From assembly GCA_009760855.2 (NCBI GenBank), contig WPIO01000008.1, positions 12,538,001 to 12,602,000 on the forward strand: a DNA stretch of 64,000 nt, read 5' to 3'. The notes under the pieces were generated by a model, which was not told the DNA's origin, ran no database searches, and saw only the letters and a program-made list of their open reading frames with translations. This stretch comes from Cristatella mucedo. Its lineage: Eukaryota > Bryozoa > Phylactolaemata > Cristatellidae. Made by a program: the position numbers and the translations under genes. Shown here in pieces: positions 1 through 16,890 of the stretch. Within the stretch, counting starts at the first letter, position 1, and every line of letters starts with the position of its first letter.

Positions 1-860
1 CTCAGAGAACTTAATCTCTTTCTAGGCGCTTTACATCTGCTGTAAAGTGATATGCAATTGAATAGTAAGTAAAATCATGCTTGAAAAACAAACGAAATGA
101 ATAATATGGTTAGGGGTGACATGCACAGGGTCAGCATGCAAATGTGGTTAGTGGCAGCATGCACCGTGTCAGCACGCATAAGCACATCAAGGACGAATCA
201 CAGCGACCCACTAAATGCTGTCCTAAATAGGTGTGTTTTTAAGTTTCTTTTAAATGTGGTCAGGTCAGGGGATGTTCTGACGCAGGTCGGGAGGAAGTTC
301 CAGGCTTTGGGAGCATACAAGCTGAATGCACGGTCTCCAAAGGATATGAGGTTTGTACGAGGTATTTCTAGACTGTTGGATTCCGAAAAGCGGGTGGTAC
401 GATGCTTGGCCTGATGGGGTAGTATATCTGACAGATAGGCTGGAGCCATAGAATGAAGAGACGTAAAAGTGAGCGACAAGACCTTGAAGTCAATCCGTTG
501 CCTCACTGGTAGCCAGTGCAGGTCGGCGAGAAGTTGAGTAATGTGGCAACTGCGACGCTCACGACAGACAAGCCTAGCTGCCGAGTTTTGCACCAGCTGC
601 AATCGCCTGATCGCACATGCTGGTAGGCCAGTAAGCAGTGAGTTGCAGAAGTCGAGACGGGATGTCACGAATGCATGGACCAACTTGGACGTGGTAGCCT
701 TATCTAAACAAGCCCTAATTTTAGCAATGTTATGAAGCTGAAAATAGGCAGATTTGACTGTGGAGCTGATGTGGTCGTCTGACGAGAGGTCGCTTTGGAA
801 CATGACACCTAGATTTCGAGCTGATTCAGCTGGAGATATGCTGGCAGAGCCAACAAGCTC
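1..860 (-). mobile_element. LINE A copy, 5'-truncated, runs off the window start
   Basis: Minus-strand frame 803-198 encodes [20 protein letters not shown] through [20 protein letters not shown] to FRTAFSGSL. The 3' non-coding part follows (positions 190-1), with the TTA tail outside the window. Little diverged from the copies at 46 and 55 kb, so a recent insertion. Confidence 0.9.
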
Positions 861-869
861 CTATCGCAA

Positions 870-1725
870 ATGGTCTTTAAGCAGAGTAATGGAACAGCTA
901 ATTTATTGTCCACACAGGACCTGAGGGTACGAGGAGGCTGAAACTGGTGCAATAGTTCAGCTAGATATGGAGGAGCCAGCCGTGGCGGGCCTTGTGGGTC
1001 AGCGTAAGAATTTTGCTCTGCATTCGTTGATCAACCGGCATCCTAGCCCTTTTAGGAAAGGAGACACATGGTCAAACCTCTGGGATTAGCTAACTAGCCT
1101 TGCAGCCATATTCCTAGCCAGTTGTAGTGGCGTAGTGGCTTTTTTCGGTAGCCCAGCCAAAAGGGAATTACACTAATCTAACTGAGATAGAACTAAGGAG
1201 CTAGTTAAATTTTTTGCTAGCCACCATGGAAGATAGTCCCTAATCTTAAATAGGGATCGGACGTGATGGCTAGCCGTGGAAGCTGTCTTCTTAACAAAGC
1301 ATTCAAAATTTAGGCAGTTGTCGAAGAGAAAGCCTAAATTCAGAGCACATGATGATGGTCACTCAACAGCATCACCTATTAAAAGAGCAAAGCTTTCTAG
1401 TCCAGCGCCACGCTTAGGGTGTCCTATAAGCAGCAGTTCAGTTTTATCGTCGTTTAGTATCAAGAAATTGTCCGACATATAGGATCGGATGTCGGTAAGG
1501 CAAGCATTCAGTTTATAAGTTGCTGCAGTAGATTCCGACGGTTTAAACGACAAATACAGCTGAGTATCTTCAGCATAAAAGTGATAAGCGATTCAATGGG
1601 GCGGATTCACTTTTGCCAGAGGTTGAGTATAAATCGAGAACAGCAACGGACCGAGGGCGGACTCTTGAGGGACTTCACAGGTGTCTGGTCTGGTGGATGA
1701 GACCTGACCACACAGGACACGGATT
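870..1725 (-). mobile_element. LINE family B fragment
   Basis: Minus-strand pieces read RFDHVSPFLKGLG (near 1040) and IRSYMSDNFLILNDDKTELL with LIGHPKRGAG (1490-1400), matching the family B copy at 14.6 kb. Frames are broken. It directly abuts the LINE A copy, so A probably inserted into or next to it. Confidence 0.7.
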
Positions 1726-1794
1726 AAACACGATCAGATGTAGCCGGCCCGGCATAATGATTGATGGTAACATCCGCAAGCAGGAGGCATAGTG

Positions 1795-1910
1795 TAAACA
1801 CGTACATGCACACGAAGAACGAATCGCAAAGACCCACCAAATTTTGTATAAAGCAGGTGCATTTTAAGCTTCTTTTTAAATGACGTCATATCAGGGGACG
1901 TTGTGATGTG
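1795..1910 (-). mobile_element. LINE A 3' remnant
   Basis: Diverged match to the segment around the end of the LINE A frame (GACGAATC, GACCCAC and TTCTTTTTAAATG order kept). No coding part. Confidence 0.5.
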
Positions 1911-2649
1911 CTATTGTCTAGTAGCATGTGCATTTGGATATTTCTACCACTGCTTGTGGTTATACCTTTATTATGCGGCCAGCTAGCATTAATATTGCAG
2001 CTAGGTTAGCACACTCAAGATTAACAAAAACCAAAAAGGTAACAAATTTAGAGTATCAATGTGCTGCGCCCACACACACAACTCAGATCTCAAGTTTGGT
2101 CATATTAATTGCAGTCCATCAGCTGCAATGAATAAGAGTCACAAGGCACTAGCAATTATTCATGTTGGTCTGATCATCATATGCCTTTGAACATGCAGCT
2201 AACAGATAGCATAATTAAAGTTAATAAGTACATATTATTTCTGATATGAATGCCACTCGTTCAAAAACCTCTTCATTAAACTCCTCATGGTCAGTTCGAA
2301 CAGGATACTGACCCGTTTTGTTAGTTTTAAGCAAGCGAACCTATACTGCTTACCACAGCCACAAAATCTATTTGGACTGCTTTGCAAACCCTTTCCATAC
2401 TTGTGCATTAAGTCTTAAAAATACCCACCACTTGCTATTATATTCATGACAGTGGTAGGACATATTAGAGTGGATCGTGAGGCTGTCCTAGTTACCTTGC
2501 ACTTCCGTCCGAAAGTGCCCGATAGCCCATGGGCCCATACATCTAATTCAGAGAGACCAAAGCGATTGTCGTGCTTATGTGCAATGGGCCCCGATACGTA
2601 ACTAGAGGAACTCCACAACATTACACTGCAGATAAAAATATATTAAATA

Positions 2650-2655
2650 TTTATT
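2650..2655 (-). terminator. Polyadenylation signal AATAAA of CABCOCO1
   Basis: AATAAA on the minus strand, about 67 bases after the TGA of the last exon, in an AT-rich stretch. No competing signal lies between stop and site. Confidence 0.6.
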
Positions 2656-2721
2656 TATAACGCAGGCACAAACATTAATATAATATAATAAAAAATAAAG
2701 TAATATGGCCTGCTGAGTTTT

Positions 2722-9865
<7,144 letters not shown>

Positions 9866-10167
9866 GACCGCCTTCGGCGGTCGTTGCTAACGCGACCAAG
9901 CTAAAGAGCTCTCTCATGCTCTCATCAGGGGAGCTAACTACCGCAGCCGCTCGGTCGCTCTCTCCGCCGAGTATTTGAGTAACGCCGTAAAGCGAACTCT
10001 AGCGATCGTGTTTGTAATCAAAGATCACTGCATGATCGCTTCTATAGATTCCGTCAAAACCGCGGTCGAGCACGCCATTAGGCATGGGAGCCGATCTTTC
10101 GCATCATTGCTTTTTTCGAATTTCCGCTCACCCGTAGCTCTCTGCGGTAAATAAACGGGCTGCTTAC

Positions 10168-10218
10168 CTTTTTCGCCGCCTCTATCACTGGCTGCTTCAG
10201 AGACTCTTTCTTCGGTGA
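10168..10218 (-). CDS. Candidate upstream coding exon (Lys/Pro/Ala-rich), possibly CABCOCO1 N terminus
   Basis: Acceptor ATGCTTTCAG and donor AAAAAG/GTAAGC bound a 51-base open exon. In phase 0 it reads SPKKESLKQPVIEAAKK. The composition resembles the first coding exon of CABCOCO1. An acceptor at 9887-9888 would join it in frame (QRPPKAV) to the Met at 9865. The other open frame reads TEERVSEAASDRGGEK. No transcript evidence is available, so this remains inference. Confidence 0.35.
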
Positions 10219-10421
10219 CTGAAAGCATATTCAAGGAATTACAGTTTCTCAGCGATCGCTGCCTGCAGACTTGGCTTTTCCTGATTCCGAAGTTACGTGT
10301 AGGAAACACGTTCCTCGAAAAGACGGCCAGTGCTGGCCGAGTGCCGAGTGCCGAGGAAAGCGCTCGGCTTCTCGTCGCCCCTGCTGTGCGTCCGCTCGCA
10401 TAATTCACGTACCAAAATTAC

Positions 10422-10481
10422 CTGCCTCGATGGCATCGGCAATAGGCCCGCGACCGGCAAGCTTTTCGAGCTGTTGCTCAT
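10422..10481 (-). CDS. Candidate first coding exon upstream of CABCOCO1
   Basis: Starts at an ATG (10481) and reads MSNSSKSLPVAGLLPMPSRQ to a GCAG/GTAATT donor in phase 0, which matches the exon at 10168-10218. A second frame is open too (KRYEQQLEKLAGRGPIADAI), ending in phase 1. Both are plausible protein, so the frame is not settled. Product unknown if it is a separate gene. Confidence 0.3.
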
Positions 10482-11318
10482 ACCGCTTTGAGCTGCGTGT
10501 GGCCACGACTGGCGGCTGATGACAGGCGCAGACGATCTCGCAAGGAGAGCGCTGCGTCGCTTCGAGAGCTGCTGCGCTGCGTTTCTTGCCGGCGTCTACC
10601 GATTATTCACAAACAGCGCGCGCCATGCCATGCCAGCAGACGCAAAGCGCTGGCTCACTCGGGCTCGGGCGGATCGTGGCATCTCGAGGCCGGCGGCGTC
10701 CGTGCGGAGGCGGTGGAGAGCGAAACAGCTGCTACGGCAGCCGAGGACGAAACCAGCGCAGGCGCTTGTCCCGGCAACAAGTTTCTAATAACAAATACCA
10801 TTGAAGATAACATCGAACTCGCACTATTTACCCCAGCCTAAGGCTAAGGTGTTTATTTATGCGTGCCGACAATAGTCGCCTCGGTTGTCGCTTGAGGTAT
10901 GGTTTTTTGTTCGCTGCCTTTCACGTCGGCAGGCACTGCGGTCCGTCCTTAAGGTGGTGGTCTCGTGGCACGTCGCATCGCAGCTGACGGCAGTGCGGCC
11001 TGCATCCAACGACTGCTCGTGCTGCCTAGCACCGCATTCAGCTGACTTTTCTAATTAGCAGGTTAGAAAATGTCGAGCTCTGCGATCGGTCGAGCTCTGC
11101 GCTCGAGATCTTCTCGAGAGCCGCCGCTGACATCGCCCATCACCGCACTGCTTCGCTTCTTGGCGTGGTGGCGATCGAGGGCTGCAATCGGTCGAAGCAC
11201 TTCTGCTACGAGTCAACGTACGCTACGAGCCCTACGGTAGCCTGGCGGAGCGAGCTGGCCGTCATAAAGTTCGAGGTGGCTTGTTGTGGCGCTTCGAGTT
11301 GTGGCAGTTCGAACGGTC

Positions 11319-11465
11319 GGAGGAGGAGGAAGAGGAGGAGGACGACGACGTGGACGAGGAGGGAGGAGGAGGGAGGAGGAGGAGCAGCAGGAGCAGGGGA
11401 GGAGGAGGGGAAGGAGGAGGAGGAGGAGGAGGAGGAGGAGAAGGAGGAGGAGGAGGTGGAGGAGC
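11319..11465 (+). repeat. Long polypurine GGA/GAG tract
   Basis: About 145 bp with few pyrimidines, mostly GGA and GAG with a few GAC/GTG units. The Glu/Arg/Gly-rich and, antisense, Leu/Pro-rich frames over it follow from composition. Could form triplex or G-quadruplex structure. Confidence 0.92.
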
Positions 11466-11787
11466 GGGGAGTCGCTAGAGCAGATCACGAACGATCGGCA
11501 GATAGCGGCCGGAGGCAGAAAGGTCTGTAATCAGGCGCTTCAGCGTCCGGCGAAAGCTTAAAATTGGACGAGCTAGCGAGAATCGGATCTGGCCTATTCG
11601 CTGCCTATGCGGCAACTATGGGCAACAACTTTCCGACGTTCGCATGTACATTCTGCCGGTGTCAGACTCTCTGTAAAATGCCGGAGTGTAGAGTAAGGCG
11701 ATGGCTGTTCAAAACCATTTCTCGCCCACTGGGGTTCGCGTATTTTGAATGCTTCTCGTGCGAAGTTTACAGTCTAGATAAAAAATA

Positions 11788-11912
11788 ATTAATGCACGTA
11801 GCACCCTACGAGTGCTCTCGTCTCTATCACGACGCTTCACATACTCCGCCAGGCTCGAACCCACGACCTCCGAAGTCAAACGCTAGCACCTTACCCCTGG
11901 GTCAAACCACTG
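11788..11912 (-). mobile_element. SINE1-like copy, diverged
   Basis: GCTTCACATACTCCGCCAGG, CTCGAACCCACGACCTCCGA and GCTAGCACCTTACCCCTGGG on the plus strand are the complement of the SINE1 body and head. Confidence 0.6.
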
Positions 11913-12699
11913 TTAAGATTGTGATGTGAAAGTGCATACCCCAACCTACGGCAGTGCCTCGCCTAAATGTTGTCTGCCGGTACTACACTAGCGGGCCCCC
12001 TCCTGACCTTGGCCTGCCAGTCGGAGGTCAGCGGTCCTGCTGCTGGCAAAGAAGCTAGCCAATCGGAGCGAAGCGTTCGTGAGCCGCAGACGATAGAAGT
12101 TCCGGTTAGCTTTAACATATGCACTGGAGTTAATGATTAAACGTTGTTGAGTGAGGTTTCGTCCAAGTGCTCCAAGTCGTTTGTTATTTAGCAAGCACTC
12201 TCACGCTGTACAACACCGCGGGTAATCTTTGCGGTATGCTTTAGTTATAAACGTTTTGCAGTTAGACAAGTCTCGTTCATTTCACCTTAAGGTGCTTATT
12301 TCGGTGTTTTCTGCAAAGTAATCTGTCGAACCACAAAGCCTGCCTGCAGAGCCTGTGAAGGCATGAGAGTTGGCACCACTGCCGGACGATCGAAACCTCA
12401 CGCTGCTGACGTCCTGAACGATCGACCCCTTGAGTACGAGCGTTTTCATCACGAAGCCGCGAATCAGACTCGAAATTCGAGGGGGCTACTTGAGCCATCG
12501 ACCGGTTAATGTCCGACGGCCACCACGGTTTGACCCTCAAACTGACCGCAGGGCAGCTCCTCGCAGAGATAAACAGAGCCGTCCGAGAGCTCTCTGCATT
12601 TTGAGTCTGTCGAACAGTCCAAACAGAACTGCTTATCAGCTCAGAACACGGAGAGTTCTTTTGCCAAACAATTAAGATCCAGCAGCTCGAGGGTTAGTT

Positions 12700-13865
12700 G
12701 TATGAGTAAAGAACTTACGATCCATGATAGAATATGTTAAGGATATCCAAATCGAAAGCGAAAGAAAGTCTCTGTCAAGGGTGACGATTTTCTGGTGATG
12801 GGCTGATTCGGGCTGCTGACCTGCCTGACCTTACTATACTGGTCAGCCGATGGGTCGCTACATTGCGAGCTTCCAAACAAACTTTCGGCCAAATCAGAGA
12901 CCATAGCTGATTCTGTCGACGACCTGTACGATCAATGCTAGCCTGAGACGTAACCAGGATGCATGGAAGCAAAGACCAGTCAAGGAAGACTCCCCAGATA
13001 GATGGGGCAGCAAGATCGACCGGTTGCCTGTCCGACTACAGATATTTCTGAGCGAAAAAAAATCGAATGGTAACCGATGGTACATGCAAGCATTAGAGAC
13101 TCAAGCATACATTCACTCACGGACTAGGACAGCAACTGAGGAAAGTGCTGGCAAAGTCTAGTGGGATGTGGCATTGTGCTGTGTAGGCCCAACTATAGCT
13201 GTGTCTGCCTGGTCACGTTACCCGAGTCAGGATCACACCGATTATCAATATAGGAAGAAGCTTTATTTCTCATTTATCGATGACTACCGATTGAAGTACC
13301 TCAATAGGTCTCTGCTCGATAACCTTTCCCTTTTGTATTGTGACATCCGCAAGCTCCACAGTTCAGCTACCGAAACTGCTCCCTAACTAGCTTCAGCTGT
13401 CGCAGCTGCCACCATTCGGACTATCCTGTTCTCCCCTAGCTCTACGTCACATGCTTCCACCGTCAGTTTCCTCAAGATAGCTAGCGCCTGATCGTGTGTC
13501 TACGTATCCATACCCAATGACTCCACGAAGCCCGACTGTGTGCGCTCTAAAGGTCCCATTGCATAACATCTTACTTGCCTGATGTCTTTACGGAGGTACC
13601 ACCAGACCAAATTACATGGTTAGCAATTTGCCACACATAGCCCGAAGCAGCAAGGTCATCCGAGAACGCTCCATACATGTTAGCTCGGTCCATGTGATCT
13701 CAATAGACAGAGCTAACTGCAAAGTTGTCTATGTCCAGTGACTGAGTTGTACAGCCTTAGGAGGCAGACTCTCTTTCTCTCTCATCTCTTCACCTAATAC
13801 TGAAAGTTTCTCTCTTCCGGACATGTCAGCGAAGTCCTTAATAAAAATGACGATGCATTTTTATA
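12700..13865. other. Intergenic, nothing recognised
   Basis: Between the CABCOCO1 flank and old LINE pieces. Short open frames only, no motif, no splice-bounded exon seen on either strand. Confidence 0.5.
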
Positions 13866-13867
13866 GC

Positions 13868-14175
13868 ACCACCAGAGAACTTAAACACTTGCTATTCACT
13901 TTGCATCTGCAGTAAAGAAAGCATGTCAACATAGTGATTACATGTACAGTGTCCACACTTATAAGCACATAACGGATAATTCACTAGGACCCAGCAAATG
14001 ATGTGAGGAAAGAGTGCATTTTTAGCTTCTGTTTAAATGTCGTCAAACCAGGTTATGCCGTGACGTCAGTCGGGAGTCGGTTCCAGACTTTTAGAGCATA
14101 TGTACCAAAGGCACGATCTCCAAACGGGTTTTGCTGTGGTACTAGCCTTAGCCCAGCCCGTCCTGATGAGGCTGC
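13868..14175 (-). mobile_element. LINE A 3' remnant, old
   Basis: Begins with AGAGAACTTAA and keeps the order of LINE A 3' segments up to about CACGATCTCCAAACGG. Many substitutions. Confidence 0.65.
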
Positions 14176-14269
14176 AGCGATTGGGTCATTCATCAAGTTT
14201 TTTCATATTCGTAAGTTTAATTCGCAGCATGCAGGAAAGGTGATCACGCTCGTAAGGTCTCATTTTTGT

Positions 14270-14445
14270 CATCCTAGCTGATTAAACAGCCTCTTTTTGT
14301 ATAGCGACAGAAGAGCCTTTACGGCTATCACCACCGCTTGCAGTGGCGATAAAGGATCGCCCACAACAGGAATCGAACCCACGACCTCGGGACCGAGGTC
14401 GTGAAAGCAACCACCTTACCTAGTGTGCCATCACGGCTCATCATG
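14270..14445 (-). mobile_element. SINE2 copy (second tRNA-derived family)
   Basis: Reverse complement begins AGCCGTGATGGCACACTAGG TAAGGTGG, B-box GTGGGTTCGATTCC, then GGGCGATCCTTTATCGCCAC and a 3' end with GGCTCTTCTGTCGCTATAC AAA. An internal palindrome GACCTCGGTCCCGAGGTC sits before the B-box. Confidence 0.8.
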
Positions 14446-14654
14446 TCAGACTATATTGCGGCGTTTGTTCCATGTATTTAGATCTTCAGAGACTCGACAA
14501 AGAAAACTGTTATCTTGTGAACAACGACAATGCTGCACAAAAGGACGCATTACATCAAGCAACGGCTGTAATTGTATCGTACCTCTAAAGCTCCCGCCTG
14601 GAACGGGACTACACAACGCAATAATTCGAATAAGCTAGTATTTTTTATTCGGGC

Positions 14655-15675
14655 CCATGAAATAAGCAATCACTTGTCTGCTGACGATACTCGGCTGTAG
14701 TAGTAATTTAAGTCGTCGGAAACTGCTGCAGCAACTGATCAATTGAATGCTTGCCTTGCAGACATTCGATCCTGATGTAAGCAAATTTGCTTAAACTAAA
14801 CGACGATAACGCAGAACTGCTACTAATACGACAACCCAAGCGTGTGGCTGGAATGGACTTGGCTCATCTGATCGGTGATCATTGAAAGCTTCTTTTATAA
14901 GACTGGTTCCACAGCTAGCCATTAAGTCCGGTCCCTACCTAATATAAGGGACTGTCTTCCACGGTGGCTTACAAAATATTCAACTAGCTCCCTAGTTCTG
15001 TCTAGGCTAGATTATTGCAGTTCTATTTTGGCCAGGCTGCTGAAAATGCCATTAGGCCACTGAAGCTGGTGATGAATGGTGGGTGATGATGATGGAATGA
15101 TGGGTGCAAGGCTAGTTTACAAATCTCGGAGGTTTGACCGTGTGTCTCCTTTGCTGAAAGAGCTCGGGTGGTTGCCGCTTGATCAACAGAAACAGCTTAA
15201 AGTTCATACTCTGACCCACAAGGCCTGCCACGGCTTGGTTCCTTCATACCTAGCTGAATTGATGCACCAGTTTCAGCCTCCACTTTTATACAGGTCCCCC
15301 CCATGGACAACTAATGAGCTCTTCCATTCCTCTGGCTAAAGACCGTTACGACAGAAGCTTGTGCTCTGCGGGTCCTACAACGTGGAACTCACTTCCACAA
15401 TTCTTAGGCAAGGATGTCTACTCTCCTGCTGCTGACTATGGCACATCCTTTCCAATCATCCTGAGCTGCTACTTCCCATGCTAATTACTACATTAACAGC
15501 TCTCCTGACTCTGTTATGCATCCAACTTTCTCTTTGTTTCGTGAGATGAAATCTGTTGGCTACTGGATGTGCACCGAAAGCCCCTTAGGCTGTGAATGTG
15601 CTATAGACAACTCTCCTGCATAGTCTTTGTGGATTCGTGGAGTTACAGACAGAGATACATTTACATTACAGTTCT
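14655..15675 (+). mobile_element. LINE family B copy, broken
   Basis: Plus-strand pieces read QLNACLADIRS, KLNDDNAELLLIRQPKRVAG, RRFDRVSPLLKELGWLPLDQ and KACHGLVPSYLAELMHQFQP (15076-15339), then a non-coding 3' end finishing GGAGTTACAGACAGAGATAC. Stops and frameshifts show an old copy. Same element ends at 27.9 and 61.6 kb. Confidence 0.75.
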
Positions 15676-15679
15676 TCAG

Positions 15680-16720
15680 CTGCTCATACAGATTTGTCAG
15701 ACATTCAAGAGAACGACACTTTAACTTTGGGAATATTATCAATTGGCCAATGCACTTCAACAACTGCCAAGGTTTGCAAACGGCTGGTTTTTGCTATTGC
15801 ATAACTACGGACTGGAAGAGGTGCCATGCAATGAAAGTATTCGATGACCAGAGCAGGAAAAACTCGCACAGCTGGGTTTTCCGATACTGGAGAAATCCAG
15901 AAACTTAATTAAACCATTCCTACAGCATTGGCTAACGTTGTAAAGGTGCAATGGTATGCTGAAAGCACTACGGATCATGCGACAAGACAATATGCTGAGG
16001 CCAAATTATTGCTTACAAAAGGCATTCCTAAAAAAAGTTTTCAATAAGAAACTATGCACGGTTTTTAAAGGAAGACATCAAGGAGTTGTTTTTGGCTAAT
16101 TGCCAGGATACTTGCTAGATGACATGCCCTTAATATTAGAATGCCATTTGAAGCTTATCTCGTAAATCTTAGTAGCCTCTAGCTCGCTATAAAATGCGAT
16201 TTTTATAGTTCACAGCAAGTCTTTGGAATCTTGGATTTTGCTACTCTCAGACTACACGTAAATGACTAGCTTACGTCGAGCGGTTGTGTTCCAGAATTCT
16301 TTACCAAAGAACCATCGACTGGAAAACTATTCACAATCTCGAAGACTTGCTGAATGATTCAGAATTACGTATGGGGTCAATCTGGGCCTTCCAGCCAGCA
16401 ATGGAAGTACTTCCTAAAAAGATGTAATATAAATAAAATGAATATTATCTATGGGACAACACATGTAACAGAACAGTAAAGCAAAAGCCTTAAATGCAAA
16501 TGCAAAACAGTTGCTTATAAAGCTCATGTTGGCCGACCCATATTTGTGGTAGTACTTTAGCACTTAAATGCTACCACGGGTACTACAGTGCTTCAAAAAT
16601 CAGCTACCTAATAACTTGAGTGCATATGCCTGTGCGTTAAACGGGTAATGTTAGATTTAGTCAGTAATGATATAGCGAAACTCAGACCGATCTGCTGAAA
16701 ATTAAATCACAATAAAAAGC
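15680..16720. other. Intergenic, nothing recognised
   Basis: AT-richer DNA downstream of the MRPS18C polyadenylation region. It could be a decayed transposon (several short frames in one direction, 15780-16430 plus) but no motif confirms this. Confidence 0.4.
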
Positions 16721-16813
16721 ATTTTAATAATGTATGTACATGTTCTGCAGAGGAGCGTATTAAAAACACTTAGCATATTCAAACGGTATCTTGAATGTTG
16801 GACGATTCAGCAG

Positions 16814-16890
16814 CTATTTCTTCACTCTTGGAGCACTGACTAAGGGATCTTTGATAAACTGAGGATCTCTGTACATGTACGGCATTAGAC
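16814..16890 (-). CDS. MRPS18C: MRPS18C last exon
   Basis: Acceptor TTTGTTTTTAG; two bases complete Gly148, then [17 protein letters not shown] and a short basic end before TAG. An ATTAAA at 16723-16728 (minus) is the nearest polyadenylation signal, about 85 bases after the stop. Confidence 0.93.

Larger units (their letters stand above)
9890..12700. other. CpG-rich region upstream of CABCOCO1
   Basis: High CpG from about 9.9 to 11.5 kb, fading after. Apart from the two candidate minus-strand exons (10168, 10422), the GGA tract and the SINE at 11.8 kb, open frames here on either strand show no recognisable domain. Probably promoter and 5' flank of CABCOCO1. Confidence 0.45.

Noticed and set aside
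10488-10841. Arg/Ala-rich plus-strand proteins above CABCOCO1
   Set aside because: Three overlapping frames are open at once, which reflects GC content; no motif or splice signals.
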